DNA of 33,839 nt from positions 1-33,839 of the forward strand of contig SHMW01000046.1 of the NCBI GenBank assembly GCA_008080735.1, given 5' to 3'. A program made the position numbers and the translations under genes. Every line of letters starts with the position of its first letter. Positions within the stretch are counted from its first letter, which is position 1. Below the pieces are notes generated by a model. That model saw only the letters and a list, made by a program, of their open reading frames with translations. It was not told the DNA's origin and made no database searches. Shown one piece after another: positions 1 through 7,513 of this stretch. The stretch is from Promethearchaeota archaeon (GTDB lineage: Archaea; Asgardarchaeota; Lokiarchaeia; Sigyniarchaeales; SOKP01).

Positions 1-74
1 TCGTCTATTGTAAGATGCAGCCCGCCATGACCCTCTAATCGGGTGACCGGCTCAACTTCTATTTCTTTTACCAT
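1..74 (-). CDS. mvhA: [NiFe] hydrogenase large subunit, N-terminal fragment
   Basis: Only the first 24 codons lie in the window; the gene runs off the left edge. The ATG is at 74-72 and the translation begins MVKEIEVEPVTRLEGHGG. The EPVTRLEGHG segment is the conserved N-terminal signature of [NiFe] hydrogenase large subunits, which hold the Ni-Fe active site. Only two bases separate this start from the stop of the small-subunit gene, so the two are cotranscribed. With MvhG next to it and mvhD elsewhere in the window, a group 3c (F420-non-reducing, Hdr-linked) enzyme is most likely. A group 3a (Frh) enzyme cannot be excluded from 24 residues. Confidence 0.85.
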   Translation of the reverse strand, partial: MVKEIEVEPVTRLEGHGGLHLTID

Positions 75-76
75 TT

Positions 77-1483
77 TTATTCTTCCTCCTCTATTTTTGT
101 ATCATGACGTTTATGTCCTAAAGTACTATCAGCTACAGTAAATCGATTAAATAATCCCGCGGGATCTTTAATCATTTCCATAACTTCTTCAAGATCTCTG
201 TCTGCTGTAAGTGAACCTAAAGTACTAATGAATTTACTTCCTTGCTCTTTAATTCCTGGTGGGGCACCATAACATCCCAAACATGGAGCATTTGCTTTAT
301 TTGGACAAATTGTTCCACAACCAGCTTGAGTTACAGGACCTAAACAAATATATCCTTGCTCTAAGAAGCAATCTTCCATATTAGGGAGTCCTTCATAATC
401 TCGTTTTAGAGCTACGGGCACTTTATCAGCGACATCTCTGTCGCAATGACTACACACTGTTTTTGAACTAAATTTGAAGTTTGGATCATCCTTTAGTAAG
501 AACAATGCGGCACCAATTATCTCATCCATAATATTATCCCCGGTTGGATTTACATCTAAAACTAATTTTGATCCATTCTCAGTTTCGATTTCTTTTGTCT
601 CAAAACTATCGGGTTCATAAGCTAATCTCTGGAGTAGATCTCCTCTAAAATAGAAATTTGTAATGTTGGAAACTCCTAAATACAAATCAAGGAAGTGCTG
701 TAAACTAGCTGCTTGTTCCTCATCAACCAAATCGATGCTTTCAATCAATGCTTTAAGCTGTTCTGCTTTTTCACCTGGTTTAGCCGTTGGTCTAAAACAA
801 CCATAACAATAATCACCATCATTGGGACACATTAAGTCGCACCCAGCTGCGGTGATAGGCCCATAGCAAAGCTCTCCTTTATCTAAGAAACAACCTTCAC
901 TGAATAATTCACAAGAATCACAGACACAACCCTCTTTATTCAATGATTCTGGCCCCTCTCCGGCTAATGTAAGAAGATATGATACCGCTGCAACAATGTT
1001 TTCGGTGCGTGGAGGGCATCCTGGAATGAACACATCCACATCTATTAAATCCTTTACATTAATGATATAATCTTCGAATCCTGGTACATTTTCAGTTGGT
1101 TCTTTAGGATCATCATCAGTTATCGATTCTGCCTCCATAAATTTCCGCTTTATTAAATCTTCAGGATCATATAAGTTTGCTAATCCTTTAACACTCCCAT
1201 AACATGCACAAGCTCCGATTGCGACGATAATTTGGCATTTTTCTCTCATTAATTTGACATGTTCCGTATCCTCTTTCGTGCGTGCTACACCTTCAATGAA
1301 ACCAACTAGAACATCTCCTTTCTCTCTCTCCTTCATCGAATCAATTTTAAAATCCACGACTGCTGGCCAATATACAATATCTAGCTCTGGTAATATTGGC
1401 AATAATCCTAGATGTGCGTTTAAAAGACTCTGATGGCATCCCCAGCACGAAGAAAGCTGCATAAAAGCTACTTTTACTGCCAT
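77..1483 (-). CDS. mvhG: [NiFe] hydrogenase small subunit with an extra Fe-S module
   Basis: This is the electron-transfer subunit of a cytosolic [NiFe] hydrogenase, passing electrons from the Ni-Fe site along Fe-S clusters. The N-terminus has the proximal-cluster motif C13-W-G-C16-H-Q-S-L, followed by GACACYG and PGCPP. The C-terminus has the usual medial/distal cluster block (EQGYICLGPVTQAGCG, then CP, then PCLGCYGAP). A second, shorter Cys-rich block of similar pattern (GELCYGPITAAGCD, then CP, then CYGCFRP) lies about 150 residues earlier. The protein is therefore about 468 aa instead of the usual 300 or so. I chose the ATG at 1483 (MAVKVAFMQLSSCWGC); an upstream in-frame start would add 25 residues unlike the family. 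It lies two bases upstream of mvhA. Confidence 0.9.
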   Translation of the reverse strand: MAVKVAFMQLSSCWGCHQSLLNAHLGLLPILPELDIVYWPAVVDFKIDSMKEREKGDVLVGFIEGVARTKEDTEHVKLMREKCQIIVAIGACACYGSVKGLANLYDPEDLIKRKFMEAESITDDDPKEPTENVPGFEDYIINVKDLIDVDVFIPGCPPRTENIVAAVSYLLTLAGEGPESLNKEGCVCDSCELFSEGCFLDKGELCYGPITAAGCDLMCPNDGDYCYGCFRPTAKPGEKAEQLKALIESIDLVDEEQAASLQHFLDLYLGVSNITNFYFRGDLLQRLAYEPDSFETKEIETENGSKLVLDVNPTGDNIMDEIIGAALFLLKDDPNFKFSSKTVCSHCDRDVADKVPVALKRDYEGLPNMEDCFLEQGYICLGPVTQAGCGTICPNKANAPCLGCYGAPPGIKEQGSKFISTLGSLTADRDLEEVMEMIKDPAGLFNRFTVADSTLGHKRHDTKIEEEE

Positions 1484-1530
1484 AATCTTTTCAATTCTTT
1501 CGTGTAATTTAATTATTATTGATTTTGAAA

Positions 1531-1552
1531 ATTTTAAATAAATTATAAAATT
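1531..1552 (-). promoter_or_regulatory. Possible TATA region for mvhGA
   Basis: On the minus strand an A/T run reading TTTTATAATTTATTTAAAA lies about 50-70 bases upstream of the mvhG ATG. An archaeal TATA box here would put the transcription start about 30-40 bases before the gene. The whole spacer is AT-rich, so the assignment is weak. Confidence 0.3.
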
Positions 1553-1572
1553 TGTCAAATGAGTTTTTGCGA

Positions 1573-1596
1573 GAAGTTCTTTCCTATGAGAACTTT
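1573..1596. repeat. Inverted repeat upstream of the hydrogenase genes
   Basis: AAGTTCT (1574-1580) pairs with AGAACTT (1589-1595) across an 8-base loop, and one G-T pair extends the stem. It sits between the end of the nucleotidyltransferase-like gene and the mvhGA promoter region. No T-run follows it in the minus-strand direction, so a regulator site fits better than a terminator. Confidence 0.4.
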
Positions 1597-1734
1597 CAAC
1601 ACAAAAATGTTCACTTTAGATAAAAGAAATGTAGATCAAAATTAAAAATTATTATTAATCCAGATAAGGAAAGAGTTTAATTTAGTTATTTGAAAATGAG
1701 TTTTTTTTAAAAATCAAAAAACTTCGACCTTTTC

Positions 1735-2592
1735 CTAAACATTATTCTTTAAATTTGCCTTTTTCAAAAGTTTAATAATATACTCTAAGCCCCGATAAGA
1801 ATTTTCCAGATATTCAATCAAGGTTGGATAATTCATCCTTGCATGAAATGTACCTTCTCCCAAGTTAGATATCAAATATTGCATAAAATCCATCCGAAGT
1901 GTATGAAATTCAATTCGAAATTGATTTGTGCGACGATAAAGTATGCATTCTCTTAAAATTTCCAATATTTTCTTTTTAATTATACCTTCCTTTACAAACC
2001 GATTAAGTTGCTTAGCTATCGTTCGAATTGAAGTAGAAGTAAAATTTTGTTCAAAAAAAACAGATAAATAAAAACAGAACTTAAATACCGCTTTTGTTAA
2101 TGCATGTTTACTTATTTCCATATTTTTTTCTCGATATTCCGCTCTATAACTTTGATCTAAATGATACAGACTTCTTTTCAAAATATCATCGAACTCAAAT
2201 TGCAGATCTGAACGTTTAGGAAGATCACTTCTAATATCCTTTCCATATAATAATACTGAATTTTGTGGGTATTTTAAATCCAGAATACTCCACGCATAGT
2301 TTGAAAACGATTCCCGACTAAACAAATCCTTATTGAGCAAGCTCCTCAGAGAATTATATCCAATCCATATATTAAAGCCATCACTTTGTCTTTTTTCAAA
2401 TTTAGCTGTGGTCCAATCTTTTTTTGGGAGCGTTTCAACTGAATTCAAAATCACCACAATATCAATATCCTTTTTTATCCAATCCCCTGGTAGTGTTTTA
2501 TCAAAAAAACTACCAATACCAAAAATAGAAACTATATTTTCATCAAACCGAATCCTGAAATCTTTAATTAAAGAATCTATTAAGGGTTTCAC
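1735..2592 (-). CDS. Nucleotidyltransferase-like protein with helical C-terminus
   Basis: The 285-aa protein starts at a GTG (2592) preceded by a good ribosome-binding site (GGGAG, about six bases away). Residues 25-28 (GIGS) and D42-I-D44 resemble the G-S...D-x-D metal-binding signature of the pol-beta/MNT nucleotidyltransferase superfamily. From about residue 130 the protein looks all-helical and basic, as in MNT proteins fused to a HEPN-like or substrate-binding helical domain, but I see no clear RxxxxH HEPN motif. It is the last gene of the ten-gene minus-strand run, 85 bases after the HD-domain gene. It could modify a nucleotide, RNA or protein; the substrate is unknown. The superfamily call is fairly secure, the function is not. 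Confidence 0.6.
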   Translation of the reverse strand: MKPLIDSLIKDFRIRFDENIVSIFGIGSFFDKTLPGDWIKKDIDIVVILNSVETLPKKDWTTAKFEKRQSDGFNIWIGYNSLRSLLNKDLFSRESFSNYAWSILDLKYPQNSVLLYGKDIRSDLPKRSDLQFEFDDILKRSLYHLDQSYRAEYREKNMEISKHALTKAVFKFCFYLSVFFEQNFTSTSIRTIAKQLNRFVKEGIIKKKILEILRECILYRRTNQFRIEFHTLRMDFMQYLISNLGEGTFHARMNYPTLIEYLENSYRGLEYIIKLLKKANLKNNV

Positions 2593-2677
2593 TATTTCTC
2601 CCTTTTTACTTAATTTGGCTATAATTCTACTTATTATGGGTATTTTATATGAATATAGATTTCAATTATTAATTGAT

Positions 2678-3343
2678 TCAAATATCATAATACTGACTTG
2701 CAATCATATCCGCGATGTGAATTAATTCACTTAGTCTGTTGGGTTTGAAAGGTTCATAACGTGCCCATTTACCGTGGTGGAATATAATACCTAAAGAAAT
2801 CTCATCATCATAGTCCACTCCATATTGATTCATAACCGCAAATGCTTGGTCAACATGCATATCTTTTCCCGTCAGATCAAATCGCTCACATAACTCTATT
2901 TTAATATTCTCAACTAATTGGCGAGATGTGTAGATTGTTCGATTTTGGAGATTTTTTTTGTAACCGTAATACGGTATTTTTCCAAAATCATGACAAAGTG
3001 CTGTTTGTATTACTTTCGAACCATCTAAGTTTTTATATCCATTAGAGATATTTACCGCCTGACTTTCTAAAAAGGCTTTGAAGCTATTTATGATGCTTGG
3101 ATCCTTCCAAATCTGGTAGGCGTAATTAGTGACTAATAGAGTATGATCGAAAAGACCGCCAATATATTTTCCATGATGGTTTAATGATGCTGGCAATCGT
3201 TTACTTTCCTTTAATATTTCTGCAATGTTTACTTTGAAATCATGCTCAATATCCATTTTGGCAAGAAAGTATTCTAATCCCATGGAAGAGATTGAGAGAG
3301 ATTTAGATATATTCCTATCAATAAAACAATTCATTTCTGTCAT
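2678..3343 (-). CDS. HD-domain phosphohydrolase
   Basis: The 221-aa protein has the elements of an HD metal-dependent phosphohydrolase in order: H67 (in GGLFDHT), H118-D119 (in LCHDFGK), the pair H189-H190 (FHHGK) and D212 (HIADM). HD proteins cleave phosphate esters of nucleotides or nucleic acids; the substrate here is unknown. The layout resembles the HD domain seen in TraI/MobH-like and Cas3-like proteins, but no helicase is attached. It is the ninth gene of the operon, 78 bases after the VWA gene and 85 bases before the nucleotidyltransferase-like gene. The pairing hints at synthesis and removal of a nucleotide modification, which is inference. Confidence 0.75.
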   Translation of the reverse strand: MTEMNCFIDRNISKSLSISSMGLEYFLAKMDIEHDFKVNIAEILKESKRLPASLNHHGKYIGGLFDHTLLVTNYAYQIWKDPSIINSFKAFLESQAVNISNGYKNLDGSKVIQTALCHDFGKIPYYGYKKNLQNRTIYTSRQLVENIKIELCERFDLTGKDMHVDQAFAVMNQYGVDYDDEISLGIIFHHGKWARYEPFKPNRLSELIHIADMIASQYYDI

Positions 3344-3421
3344 TATAACATAGTAATTTTCTATTTTATTATATTCTAAGAGTGTGGAAATTTTTTATTA
3401 TTTTCATCTATTGCCAATATT

Positions 3422-5956
3422 TTAACCTATCTTTTCCAGCATTTCTGTTAGTAGATTTGGAATTTCCATAATATTCATAATGTGAACAATTTCTCCCTTG
3501 GTGGTTTCTAATATCCATTTTGCATAATTTTTAGAGTATGATCGCGTATTAACACCCAAAAGGAATTGGACTCTTTGATTAACATACTCTTCGAGTTCCT
3601 TCTTAATCATTTCCTCACCTTCTGCAAATTGACAATCTGTTAGAAGAAAGCAAATTTTTCGTTCCGTACGGGTTTTTTCCAATTCTTTTGCGCCCCATTC
3701 TAGAGCTGCTTGGACTTGAGTTCCACCTCTCGCTTTTAGATCAAGTAACTCGTTTGCCACATTTTCCAAATCGCGCGTATCACCGAATTCCTTTACTATG
3801 TGAGTGTTTGATTCAAAAAAGCAGATTGCTACTTCATCTGCTCGTAGACTTCCAATTAATACCATAACAGCTATTGAACATGCTGCAAGTTTCATCCCAC
3901 CCATAGAACCAGATATATCAAGTAAAAAGCAAATTGATACTCTTCCTTTTTCAGTTCTACTAACCAGAAGGTCTTCAGAGGTAATCATCTCTGCTGATTT
4001 ACCTTGCATAATTATATTTTCGATTGTTGCATCAATATCAATCAAATCTATATCATCACCAATAATAAAAGGGCGCAGTTGTGTTGTTGGGATTAGCCCT
4101 TTTTCACCGGATCCCCGTTGATTTGATATAATATTCATCGCAATTTTAATTAACGCATCTTTACATAGATTTTTAACGAAATCCTTTAAATGACTCGGAA
4201 CTCTATTTCGATGATAAAACCATTGTAATAGCAGATTTTCTCCTGAACCCGCACTTAATGATTCTGCTACTTTTTTTTGGGCATTTTTTCCAATTTTTCC
4301 TGATGAATTAAATGCTGTTCCCATATTATAATGAGCCAAAGCGCCCATACCTTGATAATTATTAGATTTATAAGCTAGCTGCATTAGCTCGTCCATTTGG
4401 ATGGCACTTAGCTTGAGTTTCTCTATTATTTTAGTAAGTCTTTCAAAATTTCCTATATTTTGTTCATACATAGCCTTTAATAGCTTATAATTTCCCCCAA
4501 ATATTTCAATAATCGTCTCTTCTTCAATCCCCAATGTTTTACCGATTGTGATTGCATTTGATTGATCAATTGGAACCACACTAGAAACCATAGATTTTAG
4601 CACACTTTTAAATTGGTCCTTTTCATGAGTTGACTTTAACGCTTCCAAACCCACTTTTTTCGCATTTTCTATAAATGAATCATAACATGATTCGAACTTA
4701 GCCTCTGTTGAAAGATTCATCAAATCAATTGCCAAGTCTGCCAGATCATAACTAGCATGTCCGTTAGTATTTAGAAAATCATTTATTTGTTGATTAACAA
4801 ACTGGTTCAGCATATCACCCCATTCGGAAATATTTGTCTGTGCCTGATAAAGCTCTGAGAGAGAGGGAGATGGGTTATTCCTCGCCCATTCTTTAAACAA
4901 TTCATTTGTCAAATTTGAATGGAACTTATTATCTAAGCTGCGAGAAATGTCAAAGGAAGTAAAAGGATCTCTTTTGATACTATTAGAAATGACCTTATCA
5001 TGATTAAATGAAGGGATATAGTTCAAGACATCTGAGATTTCATATAAGTCCATCATATTATCCACTCTATTGACTAACTGATTTGCGAGGTTTTCTATGT
5101 CTTTTATCTGCATACCAACGTCCTTAAGATAATTTAATGCTCTTGCGCTTGTTCCCACTTCACTATTATTCATTACGTTTTGGAGAGACGGTTCAAATTG
5201 GCTCTCATTCATTAAGTATTGTGCCGTGAGAGTTATCCATGGTGTCTTAGATTGCTCTAAGATATCATCTCCCCAATTAAGATTAATGGCTGATTCTATA
5301 TCCTTGGGAGAAAGATCATTGATATCCCTTTGAATAGATTGATGACAGTTGTTTTTTAAGGTTTCCAAATTCCTTATTCCTTGCTCTAAAATATATTTAT
5401 AATCAGAGCGTTGCTCAATAATATCTAGTAAGCTTTTGTATGGCTCAACATTTAAATTTGCTTGATTGTAAAGATCGTCAACAAAATCCATAAGTCCAGT
5501 AAACTCGTCCATTGCCTGTTCAATTAACTCTTCTGTATTTAAGCTGCTTATATCAAGTTCTGCATCGAAAACATCCAATAGATCATCCATAAAGTCTGTT
5601 TTATCATAAGAGGAACTCATGTGAAGCGAAGATTTTTGCGTTCCCGATTTGGAATCTTTTTTATTTTCAAAAATAATATTAAATGCGATTTCTTGAGCAA
5701 TGGACTGGTCTTCGATGGGGGAGGTTATAACTGCAGCCCTAATAAAATCGTCTGGGATGAGATTTAGTTTACGATAATATATTGCTGTAATGAGTTTGGG
5801 AATTGCAATAGCTTGACGAGTACTTGGAATATTTTGCAGCCTTGCCTTATTCCTTCTCATTCTATAGATGAATTCAATAGCAAAGGATATTGGAGTCCAA
5901 TCTAAAACTTTGTTATTAGCATAGTCTCCAATATTTCCTATATCAATTTTTTTCAT
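3422..5956 (-). CDS. VWA-domain protein, partner of MoxR ATPase
   Basis: An 844-aa protein with a von Willebrand A domain at about residues 670-840. The metal-ion-dependent adhesion site is intact: D680-I-S682-G-S684, T746 (in GGTQ) and D774 (in LLTDCQ). The N-terminal 100 residues (IPSTRQAIAIPKL, then DDFIRAAV) match the segment typical of VWA proteins encoded beside MoxR ATPases. The long helical middle is not recognised. There is no signal peptide, so it is presumably cytoplasmic. The MoxR gene lies 46 bases upstream. In known pairs (RavA-ViaA, NorQ-NorD, CoxD-CoxE) the ATPase and VWA protein together remodel a client complex; the client here may be encoded in the same operon. A GAGGAGGGAG ribosome-binding site precedes the ATG. 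Confidence 0.85.
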   Translation of the reverse strand: MKKIDIGNIGDYANNKVLDWTPISFAIEFIYRMRRNKARLQNIPSTRQAIAIPKLITAIYYRKLNLIPDDFIRAAVITSPIEDQSIAQEIAFNIIFENKKDSKSGTQKSSLHMSSSYDKTDFMDDLLDVFDAELDISSLNTEELIEQAMDEFTGLMDFVDDLYNQANLNVEPYKSLLDIIEQRSDYKYILEQGIRNLETLKNNCHQSIQRDINDLSPKDIESAINLNWGDDILEQSKTPWITLTAQYLMNESQFEPSLQNVMNNSEVGTSARALNYLKDVGMQIKDIENLANQLVNRVDNMMDLYEISDVLNYIPSFNHDKVISNSIKRDPFTSFDISRSLDNKFHSNLTNELFKEWARNNPSPSLSELYQAQTNISEWGDMLNQFVNQQINDFLNTNGHASYDLADLAIDLMNLSTEAKFESCYDSFIENAKKVGLEALKSTHEKDQFKSVLKSMVSSVVPIDQSNAITIGKTLGIEEETIIEIFGGNYKLLKAMYEQNIGNFERLTKIIEKLKLSAIQMDELMQLAYKSNNYQGMGALAHYNMGTAFNSSGKIGKNAQKKVAESLSAGSGENLLLQWFYHRNRVPSHLKDFVKNLCKDALIKIAMNIISNQRGSGEKGLIPTTQLRPFIIGDDIDLIDIDATIENIIMQGKSAEMITSEDLLVSRTEKGRVSICFLLDISGSMGGMKLAACSIAVMVLIGSLRADEVAICFFESNTHIVKEFGDTRDLENVANELLDLKARGGTQVQAALEWGAKELEKTRTERKICFLLTDCQFAEGEEMIKKELEEYVNQRVQFLLGVNTRSYSKNYAKWILETTKGEIVHIMNIMEIPNLLTEMLEKIG

Positions 5957-6002
5957 TAAACGAATTCTCCCTCCTCATTTATTACAGAGAAATAATTTAA
6001 AC

Positions 6003-6914
6003 CTAACTAACACCCACTACTTTTGTTAATATTTTCTTAATAAATTGGTCTATATTCCTCCCTGGACGTAATTCTAAGGAATCTTGGAGAATTAATCTGG
6101 CTGATTCGGCGATCAATTTATTATCAACTTTCGTATTAAGCCTTTGAGCTCTCTGAGACACGAATCGAGCAAGTCCAATACTCGTACGCAAACTCGGGGG
6201 TCGTTCTACCACGGGGTCATTCCTACATTGCACCATTAACTCAATAATCTTTTCTTGGGTTAAGGCTGAAAGGTTATACTCTGGACAATTTGAGACCATA
6301 ATCTTTTGTTCTAATGATTTAGGAGGATAACCCAGATGTATCCAGACCTTGATTCTGTCCTTTATGGCTGATGGTAATTTCCTTGTGCCCTTTAATTCTG
6401 TGGGATTCATAGCTGCAATAACATAAAATTCGTCTTTTGCTCTTAACCAAGTTTTTAGTTGCGGAATGTATAGGCGTCGTTCTTCCATTGCGTCTAACAT
6501 GCTGTTTAAAACATATTCATCCCCTCTATTCAATTCATTTGCAAGAAAAATCCCTCCTTTCAATGCTGCTAAAGAAAAGGGTCCAGGTATATAGGAATCC
6601 GGAGAGAACCCAAATTTAAAAACCAGTGTAGGATCAAAAGATCCAATGAGAGTTGAGGGTCTAACTAAATCACTAAAGGTTACCCAATGGAATTCTCTAT
6701 TCATATCATATGCGAACTTACGACAAAGTGCTGTCTTTCCACATCCTACTGGTCCAACCAATCCTACAAACAATCCTGCGTTGTAGGCGTCCATCATGGC
6801 TTCATAAGCATACTTATATTGTCCCTCTAAAACCAAATTGATTTCTTCTCGAATATCCTCAATTTTGCTTTCGTCTATAAGTTTAGAAAATTCTGTTATT
6901 TCTGATTTTGCCAT
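6003..6914 (-). CDS. MoxR-family AAA+ ATPase
   Basis: About 303 aa. Walker A is GPVGCGKT at about residues 54-61. The Walker B region is GGIFLANELNRGDE, with an Asn where the second acidic residue is often found. Sensor 1 lies in IAAMNPTELKGT, followed by LPSAIKDR with the arginine expected near the subunit interface. This is a MoxR/RavA-type AAA+ chaperone, which forms hexamers and works with a VWA partner, here the next gene. I chose the ATG at 6914 (MAKSEITEF); an in-frame GTG at 6926 would add four residues. It lies in the middle of the DNA-processing operon, after the unknown protein of about 175 aa. Confidence 0.88.
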   Translation of the reverse strand: MAKSEITEFSKLIDESKIEDIREEINLVLEGQYKYAYEAMMDAYNAGLFVGLVGPVGCGKTALCRKFAYDMNREFHWVTFSDLVRPSTLIGSFDPTLVFKFGFSPDSYIPGPFSLAALKGGIFLANELNRGDEYVLNSMLDAMEERRLYIPQLKTWLRAKDEFYVIAAMNPTELKGTRKLPSAIKDRIKVWIHLGYPPKSLEQKIMVSNCPEYNLSALTQEKIIELMVQCRNDPVVERPPSLRTSIGLARFVSQRAQRLNTKVDNKLIAESARLILQDSLELRPGRNIDQFIKKILTKVVGVS

Positions 6915-6976
6915 TTTGATTTTCACGTAAATATGGTATTTTTTTAAAATTTTATTTTAATTTTTTTAAAAATCGA

Positions 6977-7501
6977 TTAATCGTTAAAAAACTTCTCTGT
7001 TTCTGTAGGTTGCACTACTATGGGTACCTCATATTTCAATTTCTTTATTGCTTTAACGATTTTCTCATATTCTTCTTCCTCTAACACTTTCCTTCTAGAG
7101 TAATCTAATTTATCCATAATGAATTTACCAAAGTAAGTATTTTTCAGGTCTTCAATATAATACTTCTTTCCCTTTTTTTCAACTTGCGAATTTTTCAATT
7201 CTTTTATTCGCTTTAATAATATCAGTTTAGCGAGAGGTTTCCACTTATTATCCTTTTTTAAAGTATTAATTTCGAAATCCCGATGATTTATCACATCCTC
7301 TTTTACTAAATATGTAATTTCTTTCAGCAAATTAATAAAAAACTGTCTTTTGAAATTTTCGACCGAAATTAAATGTTTGAATTGATTATTTAGGTTGGTA
7401 AACAACTTTTCTATTTCCTCATGCTTTTGAACGGAGAAAAATCTATAAAATTCGTCTTTTATTGCTCCAACAATCGAATCATTTTGATTTATATCTTCTA
7501 T
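6977..7501 (-). CDS. Unknown protein with unclear 5' end
   Basis: A basic, helical protein of no recognised family, between a Rad50-like gene and the MoxR gene. The first conventional start in frame is a TTG at 7405, giving 142 aa. The frame stays open to 7504 and the extra residues (including KDEFYRFFSVQKHEE) look like real protein, for about 175 aa. Two explanations fit. One is a rare ATA start at 7501, six bases after AAAGGTG. The other is that the gene begins at the ATG at 7517, which overlaps the Rad50-like stop as ATGA, and one A too many in the A5 run at 7501-7505 breaks the frame. Removing one A gives MKGVKIEDINQND and continues in frame. I prefer the second. No catalytic motif is visible. 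Confidence 0.6.
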   Translation of the reverse strand: MEDINQNDSIVGAIKDEFYRFFSVQKHEEIEKLFTNLNNQFKHLISVENFKRQFFINLLKEITYLVKEDVINHRDFEINTLKKDNKWKPLAKLILLKRIKELKNSQVEKKGKKYYIEDLKNTYFGKFIMDKLDYSRRKVLEEEEYEKIVKAIKKLKYEVPIVVQPTETEKFFND

Positions 7502-7513
7502 TTTTCACACCTT

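Noticed and set aside
2333..2725. Plus-strand frame of 130 codons across the nucleotidyltransferase-like and HD-domain genes
   Set aside because: It overlaps the start regions of two minus-strand genes with good motifs, and shows none itself.
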